Assembly: GCF_049532965.1 (NCBI RefSeq)
Contig: NZ_CP186694.1
Span: forward strand, 186,001-250,000
From: Roseateles sp049532965
GTDB taxonomy: Bacteria > Pseudomonadota > Gammaproteobacteria > Burkholderiales > Burkholderiaceae_C
DNA: 64,000 nucleotides
Direction: 5' to 3'
A program made the translations under genes and the position numbers. A model generated the notes under the pieces. It saw only the letters and a list, made by a program, of their open reading frames with translations. It made no database searches and was not told the DNA's origin. Positions within the stretch are counted from its first letter, which is position 1; each line of letters starts with the position of its first letter. Shown here piece by piece: positions 25,029 through 34,290 of the stretch.

Positions 25029-25672
25029 GGCTTGCGCTCCTCGACCGGCGCCTCGCTCTCCTGCGGCAGGTGCTTGCTCATGTAGAACCCCTGGCCGAGC
25101 GTGAACAGCAGGATCAGCCCCGTGGACCCGAACGCCTTGAAGTTGGCCCAGGCCTCGGTGCTGAAGGAGTAAGCAACGTAAAGATTCGCAAAACCCATCG
25201 CCGCGAAGAAGGTGACCCAGGCCCAGTTCAGCCGCGTCCACACCGGATCTGGCAACGGCAGTTCGGCGCCGAGCATCTTGCGCAGCAGGTTCTTGCCCAG
25301 GACGACGTGGCTCACCAGGAAGGCCGCTGAGAAGGCCCAGTAGAGCATCGTCGGCTTCCACTTGATGAAGGTCTCGTTGTGGAAGTAGACGGTGGCCGCG
25401 CCCAGCGTCATCACCAGGCCCAGGCTGATCCACAGCATCAGGTCGACCTTGCGGCCGCGCAGCTTGAGGTAGAGCACCTGCGCGATGGTGGCCAGCATCA
25501 CGACGACGGTGGCCAGCAGCACCGGGGCTTCGGTCGGGCCGACCTTGCCGCCGGAGACCAGGAAGCCCAGGTGCTCGGTGGCGAAGGCCGCCGCCCAGTC
25601 CGGCTGCCCGTCGGCGTACTTGAACGTCACGAAGAACAGCAGGAGCGGCAGAAAGTCGAGCAACAGCTTCAT
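25025..25672 (-). CDS. yciB: Inner-membrane septation protein YciB/IspZ
   Basis: The protein has 215 residues with five to six membrane helices. The N-terminus MKLLLDFLPLLLFFVTFKYAD and the segment WISLGLVMTLGAATVYFHNE are typical of the YciB family, as is WKPTMLYWAF. YciB affects cell-envelope integrity and septation. The gene order msrB-yciB-bolA-ppiC is common in Betaproteobacteria and indicates a single transcription unit. Confidence 0.95.
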   Translation of the reverse strand: MKLLLDFLPLLLFFVTFKYADGQPDWAAAFATEHLGFLVSGGKVGPTEAPVLLATVVVMLATIAQVLYLKLRGRKVDLMLWISLGLVMTLGAATVYFHNETFIKWKPTMLYWAFSAAFLVSHVVLGKNLLRKMLGAELPLPDPVWTRLNWAWVTFFAAMGFANLYVAYSFSTEAWANFKAFGSTGLILLFTLGQGFYMSKHLPQESEAPVEERKP

Positions 25673-25693
25673 TCGATATGGGAACAGCAGCGC

Positions 25694-26149
25694 TCAGCGC
25701 TGGGGGTCGAAGTCTATCGCGGCGGAATTGATGCAGAACCGCTCGCCGGTCGGCTCGGGGCCATCGGGGAAGACGTGGCCGAGGTGGGTGCCGCAGTTGT
25801 TGCAGCGCACCTCGACGCGGACCATGCCGTGCGTCGTGTCGACGACGCGCTCGATCACCTCCGCGTTGATGGGCTCGTAGTAGCTTGGCCAGCCGCAGCC
25901 GGCATCGAACTTGGTATCCGCTTGAAACAGCGGTGTGCCACAGCCGACGCAGTTGTAGCGGCCGGGTTCCCAGTGGTCCCAGTACTTGCCGGTGAAGGCG
26001 CGCTCGGTGGCGGCGTGGCGGGCGACCTGGTACTGCATCGGGTCGAGCTGCGCGCGCCATTCGGCGTCGGACTTCTTGACCGGGTAGGCGGTGTCGCGAT
26101 CGCGGTCCTGCTCGGTGGCGTCTTGGATGAACTTGTCGTAGCGGCTCAT
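25694..26149 (-). CDS. msrB: Peptide-methionine (R)-S-oxide reductase
   Basis: The protein has 151 residues. The catalytic Cys lies in GERFCINSAAIDF. Two zinc-binding pairs are visible (CVGCGTPLF and CNNCGTHLGHVF), with CGWPSYYEPI between them. It reduces methionine-R-sulfoxide in oxidised proteins with thioredoxin as reductant. The start codon overlaps the selO stop by 4 bp (ATGA), and yciB follows 21 bp later. Confidence 0.97.
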   Translation of the reverse strand: MSRYDKFIQDATEQDRDRDTAYPVKKSDAEWRAQLDPMQYQVARHAATERAFTGKYWDHWEPGRYNCVGCGTPLFQADTKFDAGCGWPSYYEPINAEVIERVVDTTHGMVRVEVRCNNCGTHLGHVFPDGPEPTGERFCINSAAIDFDPQR

Positions 26150-27669
26150 GATGAACAGGAAACCTCCAGCGTTTGCGCCCAGTCGGGCGGGAAGTCGGCG
26201 TCGGACGCCTGGACGGGCGTGTCGAACGGCCGGCGCAGTACGGCGAGCAGCCGGCGCACCTCGCTGAAGTCGCCGGCCTCGGCCCGTTGGATGGCGGTTT
26301 CAGCGAGGTGGTTGCGCAGCACCACTGCGGGGTTCACCGCGTTCGTCCGCCGGGCACGGGTGGCAAGTGCGTCCGCCGGCTCGATCTTCAAGCGTGCGGC
26401 GTAGCGGGCTGCCCACGTGTCGAACGCGGCGCGGTCCAGGAACAGGTCGCGCAGCGCTGCGTTTGCGCTGGCTTCGGCTGACTGTGCGGGGTCGAAGCCC
26501 GCGAGCCGCCGATGCGCGATGGTGTAGTCCGTCCGGTGCGCGGCGAGCAGCCGCAGCCAGTCGTCGATCAGCGGGCCATCCTCGCCGCGCTCATCGACTT
26601 CCGCGCTCAGGCCGAGCTTCGATCGCATCGCGCCGAGCAGCGCGCTGCCGAAGCGCTCGCGATAGACCTCGAGCGATTCGATCAGTTCATCGCCCGCGGC
26701 CTCGGCATCGCTGTCGACGTTGGGCATCAGCGGCAGCAGGGCCTGGGCGAGGGCATGGAGATTCCAGAACGCCACCTGCGGCTGCCTTGCGAAGGCGTAG
26801 CGGCCCTGGTGGTCCGAGTGGTTGCAGATATGGCCGGGGTCGAAGCCGTCCATGAAGCCGAACGGCCCGTAGTCGATGGTCAGGCCCAGCATCGACATGT
26901 TGTCCGTGTTCATCACGCCGTGCATGAAGCCGACGGCCTGCCACGCGGCGATGAGTTCGGCGGTCTGCGCCGCCACTTGGGCGAGTGCGGCGGTCACGGG
27001 ATTCGGCGCATCGGCGCAGTCGGGGGCGTGATGCCGGACGAAGAACTCGAACAGCTCGCGCGTGCGCGCTTCCATGCCGTGATGGGTGAAGTGCTCGAAG
27101 TGGCCGAAGCGCAGGAAGCTGGGCGCGACGCGCGTGACGATGGCGCCGGTCTCGACGCGCTCGCGCTGCACCTTCAGCGTGGTCGAGCCGGTGATCGCGA
27201 GCGCGCGTGTCGTCGGTATGCCCAGCGCGGCCATCGCTTCCGAGCACAGGAATTCGCGGATCGAGGAGCGCAGCACGGCGCGTCCGTCGCCGCGGCGGGA
27301 GTATGGCGTCATGCCGGCGCCCTTGAGCTGGAGCTCGAAGTGTCCGTTCGGGCCGTCGACGCCGCCGAGCAGCAGCGCGCGGCCGTCGCCGAGCTGTCCG
27401 GCCCAGACGCCGAACTGGTGGCCGCTGTAGACGGTCGCCAGCGGCTTCATGCCTGGCAGTTGGGCGTTGCCGGCGAAGACGTCGAGCATGCCGGGGCGTG
27501 TCCACCAGTCCTCCGGCCAGCCGAGGAGGGCGGCGCACTCGGGGCTGGTGGCGACCCAATGCGGATCGGGCAGTCCGGTACCGGGGAGTTCGGTGAAGAA
27601 GTCGGGACCCAGGCTTGCGAAGCGATGGGTCCAGCGGCCGAGGCCAGCCGCTTGCAGAGGCGCATTCAT
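26146..27669 (-). CDS. selO: Protein adenylyltransferase SelO
   Basis: The protein has 507 residues. The pseudokinase-like SelO/YdiU fold is marked by SGHQFGVWAGQLGDGRALLL, LKGAGMTPYSRRGDGRAVLR and SSIREFLCSEAMAALGIPTT, then MHGVMNTDNMSMLGLTIDYG with the metal-binding Asn/Asp. SelO transfers AMP to Ser/Thr/Tyr residues of redox-related proteins. Overlap with msrB by 4 bp links protein AMPylation with methionine-sulfoxide repair, a recurrent pairing. Confidence 0.95.
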   Translation of the reverse strand: MNAPLQAAGLGRWTHRFASLGPDFFTELPGTGLPDPHWVATSPECAALLGWPEDWWTRPGMLDVFAGNAQLPGMKPLATVYSGHQFGVWAGQLGDGRALLLGGVDGPNGHFELQLKGAGMTPYSRRGDGRAVLRSSIREFLCSEAMAALGIPTTRALAITGSTTLKVQRERVETGAIVTRVAPSFLRFGHFEHFTHHGMEARTRELFEFFVRHHAPDCADAPNPVTAALAQVAAQTAELIAAWQAVGFMHGVMNTDNMSMLGLTIDYGPFGFMDGFDPGHICNHSDHQGRYAFARQPQVAFWNLHALAQALLPLMPNVDSDAEAAGDELIESLEVYRERFGSALLGAMRSKLGLSAEVDERGEDGPLIDDWLRLLAAHRTDYTIAHRRLAGFDPAQSAEASANAALRDLFLDRAAFDTWAARYAARLKIEPADALATRARRTNAVNPAVVLRNHLAETAIQRAEAGDFSEVRRLLAVLRRPFDTPVQASDADFPPDWAQTLEVSCSS

Positions 27670-27740
27670 CGGGGCAGTTTAGCGAGCGCCCCTTGGCCCT
27701 GTCGGCCCAAGGGCGGCCCACCAGCCGCATCCCTTGCAGA

Positions 27741-27884
27741 GTGGCACGGTGATGCCCTTCGACGAGCCCCCTCACCCTCGCCCTCTCCCCCTCCGGGGGC
27801 GAGGGGATGACCGTGGCGACTCCGTCCCGCGGACCTCTTACTCCCTCTCCCGCTTGCGGGAGAGGGCAGGGGTGAGGGTTCGTG
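27741..27884 (+). repeat. Dispersed intergenic palindromic repeat, copy B
   Basis: Homologous, in opposite orientation, to 16512-16661. Shared segments include GATGCCCTTCG, AGCCCCCTCACCCTCGCCCT, CTCCGGGGGCGAGGGGATGA followed by CCGTGGCG, and the hairpin CCCTCTCCCGC/GCGGGAGAGGG at 27844-27867. It lacks the 24-bp tandem expansion of copy A. It fills the 267-bp gap between selO and the chemotaxis receptor gene. No ORF is supported here. Confidence 0.75.
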
Positions 27885-27936
27885 CCCGACAGCGAGCCTG
27901 CCGAAGCGAGCTCGCGGTCGAAGGCGTTGGCCCGCC

Positions 27937-29481
27937 TCAGCCCAGCTTGAAGCTCGACACCGCGTCGACGAGCTGAGCCGACTGGTCCTTGAGCGATTCC
28001 GCCGCCGCGGCCGATTCCTCGACCAGCGCGGCGTTCTGCTGCGTCATCTGGTCGAGCTGGCGCACTGCCTGCCCGATCTCGCCGAGCGTCAGCGACTGCG
28101 CGGCACTGGAAGCGGAGATCTCGCCGATGATGCGAGTCACGCGCTCGACGCTGTCGACGATCTCGCGCATGGTGGTGCCGGTATCGCCCACCAGGCGCGA
28201 GCCGCCGTCGACGCGCTCGACCGAGGCCGAGATCAGCGACTTGATCTCCTTGGCTGCTTCGGCGCTGCGCTGGGCCAGCGAGCGCACCTCGCCGGCCACG
28301 ACGGCGAAGCCGCGGCCCTGCTCGCCGGCGCGGGCCGCTTCGACGGCGGCGTTCAGCGCCAGGATGTTGGTCTGGAAGGCGATGCCGTCGATGACGCCGA
28401 TGATGTCGGCGATCTTGTTGGACGACTGCTGGATCTCGTTCATCGTCGCGACGACCTGCTCGACCATCTGACCGCCGCGGCCGGCGACCTGCGAGGCGGT
28501 CTGGGCGAGCGCATCGGCTTCGCGCGCGGCTTCGGCGTTGAGCTTCACGCCTTCGCCGAGCTGGGCCATGGCGGCGCCGGTTTCCTCGAGGCTGCTGGCG
28601 GCCTGCTCGGTGCGGTTGGACAGATCGGCGTTGCCGGTGGCGATCTCGGTCGATGCATGGCGGACCTCGTCCGCGGCGGCACGCACGCCGGCGATGGTCT
28701 CGGCGAGGCGGCGCTGCATCTCTTGCAGCGAGCGGCGCAGCATCGCGACTTCATCGGTGCCGGCGACTTCGGTGGAGCGATGGCTCAGGTCGCCGGCGGC
28801 GATGGCCTGGCTCAGCGATTGCGCCTGGGCCAGCGGCTCGGTGACCGAGCGCGTGATCACGAGGGCGATGCCCACGCCCAGCGCGATGGCCACGGCCATC
28901 AGCGAGATCACGAGGTTGCGAGTGCTGGCGGCTTCACCCTGAGCCTCCCGGCGGGCGGCTTGCAGCAGGTTGCGGTTGTGCTCGGCGAAGCGATCGATCG
29001 AGGCGAGGTACTCGTTCATCGCCGGGATCAGTTGCGAGGCGGCGAGCGGCTTGGCGTCGTTGCCGGCTTCCTTCTCCTTGATCACGGCTTCGCGCGCGTC
29101 CTGGTACTTCTTGCGGGCGACGCCGATCTCGTCGATCAGCCTGGCGCCCTCGCGCTCGGTGACGCTCTCGTTGAGCTCCTTCTGGATGGTGTCGATGCGC
29201 GCGGACAGCTCCTTCGATCGAGCGGTGAAGGCCTTGACGAAGTTCTCGTCGTCGACGACCAACTGGACGATGCGGCGCTGGATGTTGCCCTCGGTCAGGC
29301 CGGCCCATTGGCGCGAGAGCTCGAGCGTGTGCATGTCGACCTCGACCAGGCGCTCGATGCGCTGGTGCAGCATCGACACCCGGATCACGCCCACGGCGGA
29401 GGCCACGGCCATCAGCACGATCACCAGGGCGAAGCCGGCCAGCACGCGGCTGCGCAGCCGCCAACGATTCAAGTTCAGCAT
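27937..29481 (-). CDS. Methyl-accepting chemotaxis protein
   Basis: The protein has 514 residues. An N-terminal membrane helix (VLAGFALVIVLMAVASAVGV), a four-helix-bundle periplasmic sensor of about 150 residues and a second helix (LVISLMAVAIALGVGIALVI) precede a HAMP domain. The long signalling coiled coil carries the hairpin tip IIGVIDGIAFQTNILALNAA and EQGRGFAVVAGEVRSLAQRS. AAGGA lies 7 nt before the ATG. It resembles the Tsr-like MCPs with a 4HB_MCP sensor. The ligand is unknown. Confidence 0.95.
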   Translation of the reverse strand: MLNLNRWRLRSRVLAGFALVIVLMAVASAVGVIRVSMLHQRIERLVEVDMHTLELSRQWAGLTEGNIQRRIVQLVVDDENFVKAFTARSKELSARIDTIQKELNESVTEREGARLIDEIGVARKKYQDAREAVIKEKEAGNDAKPLAASQLIPAMNEYLASIDRFAEHNRNLLQAARREAQGEAASTRNLVISLMAVAIALGVGIALVITRSVTEPLAQAQSLSQAIAAGDLSHRSTEVAGTDEVAMLRRSLQEMQRRLAETIAGVRAAADEVRHASTEIATGNADLSNRTEQAASSLEETGAAMAQLGEGVKLNAEAAREADALAQTASQVAGRGGQMVEQVVATMNEIQQSSNKIADIIGVIDGIAFQTNILALNAAVEAARAGEQGRGFAVVAGEVRSLAQRSAEAAKEIKSLISASVERVDGGSRLVGDTGTTMREIVDSVERVTRIIGEISASSAAQSLTLGEIGQAVRQLDQMTQQNAALVEESAAAAESLKDQSAQLVDAVSSFKLG

Positions 29482-29697
29482 GGGGAGGTCCTTGTTCTGC
29501 GCGCCCGGCGATCCGGATGGTGGTCGGTGATGGCGGCGTTGTGTTTCCGTGATGCGGATGAGATGCTGCCTCGTCAGGGTTAAACCTGATCGATGGAAAT
29601 GCGGGGTGGGGCGTGAACTACGGCGCGGAAGGCGGCGCCGTGATGCGGCCTGTGGGGAAACCGCCGCAGCTTGTGCGACGGCCGGGCCGCTCGGGCG

Positions 29698-30063
29698 TCA
29701 GGCGGACGGTGGCTGGTCGAACAGCGAGACCGCTTGCGGCTGGTCGAGCACGAGGTCCGAGCGCGCGCAGGCGACGCAGGGGAGGATCCACCCCTCGTCC
29801 TTCTCTTCGCGCGACAGGCCGGGCCACTCGATGCGGTGCTCGATGCGGCCGGAGATCAGCCGGGCGATGCAGGCGCGGCAGGTGCCGTTGCGGCACGAAT
29901 GGGGCAGGCGCACGCCGTGGTCAAGTGCGGCCAGCAGCAGGGTCTGGTCTCCAGGCGCATCGAAGCGCCAGCCGAGCGGATGCAGCTCGACGACGTGCAC
30001 CGCTGGCGCTGCGGCCGGGGCGGCGTCGGGGGTGCGGTCGGTGGCGTCGTCCATGGGCGACAT
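29698..30063 (-). CDS. 2Fe-2S ferredoxin-type iron-sulfur protein
   Basis: The protein has 121 residues. The plant-type ferredoxin motif CRNGTCRAC (C-x4-C-x2-C) is followed by WILPCVA with the fourth Cys. An N-terminal Ala/Pro-rich stretch precedes the beta-grasp fold (LLLAALDHGVRLPHS). It probably transfers electrons to an oxygenase or reductase. It lies 45 bp downstream of the EamA transporter gene on the same strand, with no obvious redox partner nearby. The 216 bp after it, up to the MCP gene, hold no supported ORF. Confidence 0.88.
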   Translation of the reverse strand: MSPMDDATDRTPDAAPAAAPAVHVVELHPLGWRFDAPGDQTLLLAALDHGVRLPHSCRNGTCRACIARLISGRIEHRIEWPGLSREEKDEGWILPCVACARSDLVLDQPQAVSLFDQPPSA

Positions 30064-30108
30064 GATGCGGGAGGATCGCGAAGGCCTGCGCGAGCGTCTG
30101 CGCGCGCC

Positions 30109-31020
30109 TCAACGCGTGCGGCGTGCCAGCCACACGCCGATCGCGACCAGGGCCATGCCCGCCATCGCGAGGCCGGACAGCGTCTCGCCGAACAGCGCCC
30201 AGGCGATCAGTGCGGTGGTGGGCGGCGTCAGGTAGAAGAGGCTGGCGACGTTGACGGCGCTGCCGCGACGGATCAGCAGGTTCAGCAGGCTGACCGCGCC
30301 GAGCGACAGGACGAGCACCAGCCAGGCCAGCGCGAAGACGAACTGGCCGGTCCAGTGGACCTGCATCGTCTCGGTCATGGCCGCGAGCGCCACGGTCGCA
30401 AGCAGGGTGGGGACGAACTGGATGATGGAGCCGGTCCGCAGATCGAAGGAGGGGCAGAACTTCTTCTGATAGAGCGTGCCGGCGGTGATGCCGACCAGCG
30501 CCACCACGGCGGGCAGCAGCATCGTCAGCAGCGCGTTGCCCGGGACGGCGGCGATCTTCTGCGCCACGACGAGGCCGACGCCGAGGAAGCCCAGCCCGAG
30601 GCCAAGCCATTGCAGGCCGTCGATGCGCTCGCCGAGGAAGGCTCGGGCGCCGAGTGCGGTCACCAGCGGCTGCAGGCCGACGACCAGCGCGGTGATGCCA
30701 GCCGGTAGTCCGTGCGCGATGGCGGTGAACACGCCGCCGAGGTAGACGCCGTGGACCAGCAGGCCGGTGACGGCGATGTGCCCGCCCGCCGCGAGCGAGC
30801 TCGGCCAGGGAGCGCGCAGCGCCAGGACGACGGGCAGCATCAGCAGGATGACCGCCGCGTAGCGCCACGACAGGAAGGTCAGCGGCTCGGCGTCGGGCAG
30901 GCCGAACTTCGCGCCGATGAAGCCGGTGCTCCAGACGGCGACGAAGAGCAGCGGGAGCAGGCCGTTGGGCGAGTCCGCGCGCGGTTGGTCGGCGGATGGA
31001 GCGGGTGTCGGCGGGCGCAT
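30109..31020 (-). CDS. DMT superfamily (EamA) transporter
   Basis: The protein has 303 residues, ten predicted membrane helices and two EamA repeats. The first repeat opens VAVWSTGFIGAKFGLPDAEP and the second opens near AVVALVGITAGTLYQKKF. The final helices include LFGETLSGLAMAGMALVAIG. Such proteins export amino acids or other metabolites. The substrate is unknown. Confidence 0.92.
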   Translation of the reverse strand: MRPPTPAPSADQPRADSPNGLLPLLFVAVWSTGFIGAKFGLPDAEPLTFLSWRYAAVILLMLPVVLALRAPWPSSLAAGGHIAVTGLLVHGVYLGGVFTAIAHGLPAGITALVVGLQPLVTALGARAFLGERIDGLQWLGLGLGFLGVGLVVAQKIAAVPGNALLTMLLPAVVALVGITAGTLYQKKFCPSFDLRTGSIIQFVPTLLATVALAAMTETMQVHWTGQFVFALAWLVLVLSLGAVSLLNLLIRRGSAVNVASLFYLTPPTTALIAWALFGETLSGLAMAGMALVAIGVWLARRTR

Positions 31021-31060
31021 GAGGCCCGATGCTAGCGACGCCGCATCGCGGCCTGGGCGA

Positions 31061-31690
31061 TTAGCGCTGCACGAACGCGAGCTTGGCGCCGAGCCCGACG
31101 AAAGCCGCTGCGAAGCCGCGCCGCATCCAGCGGAGCACCGGTGGCCGGGACAGCACGCGATCGCGGACTGCCGCGGCGAAGACGCCGTAAACCGCGAACA
31201 CGCCGAAGGTGATCGCCATGAAAACGAGGGAGAGCTCGAGCATCAGCGGCGTCGGGTGGGGGGCGTCACGGGCGATGAACTGCGGCAGGAAGGCGAGGAA
31301 GAAGATCGACAGCTTCGGGTTGAGCAGGTTCACGAGCACGGCGTGGACGACGATCTCGCGCGCCGAGCGGGGCGGGCTGGTAGCGTCGATCGTGAGCGGG
31401 CCGTGCTCCTTGAGCGACATCCATGCCATGTAGAGGAGGTAGGCAACGCCGGCGTACTTCACGGCGTCGAAGGCAAGCGCGCTGGTGTGCAGCAGTGCAG
31501 CCAGGCCGGTGATGGCGGCCAGCATGTGGGGCACGATCCCGAGCGTGCAGCCGAAGGCGGCGATCAGTGCGGCGCGTGCGCCGCTCGACAGGCCGGCGGC
31601 CAGGGTCACCAGCGCGCCGGTGCCCGGAGAGGCGACGACGATCAGCGACGTGATCAGGAACTCGGGATTCGAGAGGGAAGAGAAGGGCAC
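31061..31690 (-). CDS. LysE family translocator
   Basis: The protein has 209 residues from the GTG at 31690, which has GAGG 6 nt upstream and gives the usual LysE length. The family N-terminus FLITSLIVVASPGTGALVTL is followed by six membrane helices, with YLLYMAWMSLKE and LLNPKLSIFFLAFLPQF as the conserved loops. It is a putative amino-acid or metabolite exporter. The AraC regulator ends 91 bp upstream on the same strand and is its likely controller. Confidence 0.9.
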   Translation of the reverse strand: MPFSSLSNPEFLITSLIVVASPGTGALVTLAAGLSSGARAALIAAFGCTLGIVPHMLAAITGLAALLHTSALAFDAVKYAGVAYLLYMAWMSLKEHGPLTIDATSPPRSAREIVVHAVLVNLLNPKLSIFFLAFLPQFIARDAPHPTPLMLELSLVFMAITFGVFAVYGVFAAAVRDRVLSRPPVLRWMRRGFAAAFVGLGAKLAFVQR

Positions 31691-31781
31691 GGCGAGCCTC
31701 GGCGCGGTGATGAACAGGAGGCCATCGTCGCGACGCGGGGGGCGGCGCGTCTTGGATGAAATTGCAGTGCGGTGAGGGAGA

Positions 31782-32591
31782 TCAGCGGACGGCGGCGGCA
31801 AACGCGCCGGGCGCGATGCCGTAGCAGCGGACGAAATGGCGAGTCAGGTGGCTCTGGTCGAAGAAGCCGGCGGTCGCCGCGGCTTCGGCGACGGGCATGC
31901 CGGCGGCGATCAGGCGGCGCGCCTTTTGCAGGCGGCGCTGTACGAGGTAGGCGTGCGGCGGGAGACCGGTGGCGCGGGTGAAGCCTCGCAGGAACTGGAA
32001 GCGGCTGAGGCCCGATTCGAGCGCGAGGTCGGCAAGGCGGACCGGCGCGGCGAGGTCGTCGTCGATGCGGGAGCGGGCGGCGGCGATGCCGGCAGGGATC
32101 GCGGTCAGCGCCTCGATGCGTGGCTGCAGGAGGCCCTGGAGCAGCAGGAGCAGGGCTTCGTCCGCGTGCAGCGAGTCGATCTGGCGCTCAGCCGACGAAG
32201 TCATCGCGGTGAACAGCGATTCGAAGCGGGCTGAAAGGCGCGGGTCGCGGAGCGCGGGTCGGTGGAACTCGATGTCGTGGAGGGGGCGTCCGTCGGTGAT
32301 GTCGGCGATCAGCTCGGAGACGACATCGGGATCGAGGTAGAGCATCCGCCAGGCGCGGCCACGATCGTCGAGGGGCAGGCCGTCGTGGACCTCGCCCGGG
32401 TTCACGGTGATCAGGTCGCCCGCGCCGGCTTCGACCATGCCTCGCCCGCTCGCGGACTTCTGCGCGCCGCGGTCGATCAGGCCGATGCCGAATTCATCGT
32501 GGATGTGCCGCGAGAAGGCGCGCGCGCTGTCGGCATGGACGATGTCGATGCCGGGGCGCGGGCAGGGCAGGCGGGTGAAGGCGGCGGGCAT
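31782..32591 (-). CDS. AraC family transcriptional regulator
   Basis: The protein has 269 residues. An N-terminal cupin effector domain (HIHDEFGIGLIDRGAQKSA, then GAGDLITVNPGEVHDGLP) precedes the C-terminal double helix-turn-helix (LADLALESGLSRFQFLRGFT and AAATAGFFDQSHLTRHFVRC). This layout is typical of AraC proteins paired with LysE exporters. The exporter lies directly downstream. Confidence 0.92.
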   Translation of the reverse strand: MPAAFTRLPCPRPGIDIVHADSARAFSRHIHDEFGIGLIDRGAQKSASGRGMVEAGAGDLITVNPGEVHDGLPLDDRGRAWRMLYLDPDVVSELIADITDGRPLHDIEFHRPALRDPRLSARFESLFTAMTSSAERQIDSLHADEALLLLLQGLLQPRIEALTAIPAGIAAARSRIDDDLAAPVRLADLALESGLSRFQFLRGFTRATGLPPHAYLVQRRLQKARRLIAAGMPVAEAAATAGFFDQSHLTRHFVRCYGIAPGAFAAAVR

Positions 32592-32643
32592 GGTGGCGCG
32601 GCGGATGTGGCGACTCTAGCCAAACTCCGCGCCGGAGGCTCAC

Positions 32644-33360
32644 TCAGGGCGCGGCGTCGGGCTGGCCGAGGCCGTCGCAGCTCGTTTCCTGTGTTCCGCA
32701 GAGACGGTCGAGCCAGACGCGGAAGCGGCCAGGTGGGAGACCGGACCGAGCGGACGCGTCGACCTTGATCGAACTGCGGTCCGATGCGGGGATTCTCGTG
32801 TCGGCGAACTCGACGTGTGCCCACTTGCCGTTGCAGTCGACCAGACGACCTGCTTCGACCATCACGTCGTTGTCGAAGGTCTCGTTGTCGCCGACGCGCA
32901 GCACCACTGGCGCTTGGGGGCTGGGCTGCGCCCGGCCGACGTCTGCCTGCGATTTGACGGTGAGCCGGCTGCCGCTGACCCACCCCTCGCCGCGGAACAT
33001 CGGCCGTGCAGGCCGACCGGTCAGTTCGGTGTTGTCGCCCGCGTTGCGAATCAGAAACCAACCATCGCGGGCGGCGGCCACTTCCACTTCGACGCGGACG
33101 CCGTAGTTCATCGTCGGTTCGACGAAGGTCGGCGGAAGTTTGCCGAGGATCTTGGCCGTGGGACTTGGCGCGGCGCGGACGTTGAGGCCGGCGGGGTCCG
33201 TCTCGGCGACGAAGGCGCCGAAGTTGCATGAGGTCCGCCCCGATGCTGCGGCGCTCGCCTGAGGGGCGTCGGTGCCAGCGCAACTGGCGAGCGTGGCAAA
33301 GCTGGTGGTGAGCAGCAACAGCGCGGCGTTTCGCACAAGTGAATTAGTAGCCATCGACAA
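32644..33360 (-). CDS. SH3-domain lipoprotein
   Basis: The protein has 238 residues. A type II signal peptide with lipobox LASC (TSFATLASCAG) precedes a bacterial SH3-like domain (DPAGLNVRAAPSPTAKILGK, then WFLIRNAGD and GEGWVSGSRLTV). The C-terminal half (VLRVGDNETFDNDVMVEAG) is a second beta-rich region. Six Cys residues include a terminal pair (LCGTQETSC) that may form a disulfide. Probably an envelope or peptidoglycan-binding lipoprotein of unknown role. Confidence 0.85.
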   Translation of the reverse strand: MSMATNSLVRNAALLLLTTSFATLASCAGTDAPQASAAASGRTSCNFGAFVAETDPAGLNVRAAPSPTAKILGKLPPTFVEPTMNYGVRVEVEVAAARDGWFLIRNAGDNTELTGRPARPMFRGEGWVSGSRLTVKSQADVGRAQPSPQAPVVLRVGDNETFDNDVMVEAGRLVDCNGKWAHVEFADTRIPASDRSSIKVDASARSGLPPGRFRVWLDRLCGTQETSCDGLGQPDAAP

Positions 33361-33446
33361 GAACGTAATGGAACGACGACATTAGGCACAGGGAGGCGAG
33401 AAAGCGGGGGCATTCGACGGCCGCCCCTCTTGAAGGGGCTCGCCAG

Positions 33447-33869
33447 TCAGCCGAGGAGCTCGATCGTCCGAGGATCCGGCCGGCCGTCGTAGAAGCGTTC
33501 CAGCGCCTCGATGAACGGCGGCTCGTTGCTCGAGGCCCGCGCGAAGAGGGTCAAGGAGGAACGGAACTTCAATGCGTCGACATGACCGAGGATCTGCTCG
33601 GCAGTCCGGTTGTGGTGGGTGTTCATCAGGGCCACGCAGTCGCGGAGTCGGGCGCCTAGGGTCGGGTGGGCGAGATAGGCGATGGCCTCGTCGAGCGACG
33701 TGATGCCGTAGAACTGGGCCGTGCTGCTCAACCCCAGGCCGCGCAACTGCGGAAAGAAGTACCACATCCAGTGGCTGACCTTGCGGCCCTGGCGGAGTTC
33801 GTCGAGGACATCGGCGACCTGAGAGGCTTGCGCGTCGAGGAAGCGCTGGAGGTTGAAGGGGTCGGTCAT
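33447..33869 (-). CDS. DUF1810 family protein
   Basis: The protein has 140 residues. MTDPFNLQRFLDAQ and KVSHWMWYFFPQLRGLGLSS are hallmark DUF1810 segments, with the conserved ALKFRSSLTLFARAS further on. A small helical cytoplasmic family of unknown function. ATG 33869 gives the family-typical start. The open frame upstream is not conserved-looking. Confidence 0.92.
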   Translation of the reverse strand: MTDPFNLQRFLDAQASQVADVLDELRQGRKVSHWMWYFFPQLRGLGLSSTAQFYGITSLDEAIAYLAHPTLGARLRDCVALMNTHHNRTAEQILGHVDALKFRSSLTLFARASSNEPPFIEALERFYDGRPDPRTIELLG

Positions 33870-33933
33870 GGAGGGGGACGGGCAAGCGCCGGTCCTTGGA
33901 GCTGCAGCGAGAGTCGAGCGACCGGACGCAGCG

Positions 33934-34242
33934 TCAGCAGCCGCCGTAGTTCTTCTTTCCGCTCTTGGTGATCGTGTAGGTGCCGCCTCGGGGGCCGGTA
34001 TAGCAAGTCGGTCGGGCAGGTGACTGGACGGGCGTGGAAGCAGCCGGTTCCGGAGACGCCGCTTCCGCCGCTGCCCGTTTCGGTTCGGCGCGTGCGGGCG
34101 CCCGATGGCAGTGATAGTCGCCGGTCTTGCGATTGGTGTGGCAGCCATCGGCATTCAGGCCGCCGCCATGTGCCATGGCGCTGGACCATAGGAGTGCCGA
34201 CATCACCGCCACAGCGGCAATTAGTCCGCCGCGTCTGCCCAT
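33934..34242 (-). CDS. YHYH-motif secreted small protein
   Basis: The protein has 102 residues. The signal peptide (GLIAAVAVMSALLWSSAMA) is followed by HGGGLNADGCHTNRKTGDYH with CHR after it, the YHYH-type pattern of small exported proteins. A Pro/Ala linker leads to a C-terminal TGPRGGTYTITKSGKK motif. Four Cys residues may pair. AGGAG lies 7 nt before the ATG at 34242, so I prefer it to the in-frame start at 34332. Function unknown. It flanks the left end of the ffs-repeat region. Confidence 0.8.
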   Translation of the reverse strand: MGRRGGLIAAVAVMSALLWSSAMAHGGGLNADGCHTNRKTGDYHCHRAPARAEPKRAAAEAASPEPAASTPVQSPARPTCYTGPRGGTYTITKSGKKNYGGC

Positions 34243-34290
34243 GTTTGAACTCCTGCCCTCGGAGCGTCGATGGCGCCATTCTGGGCGATT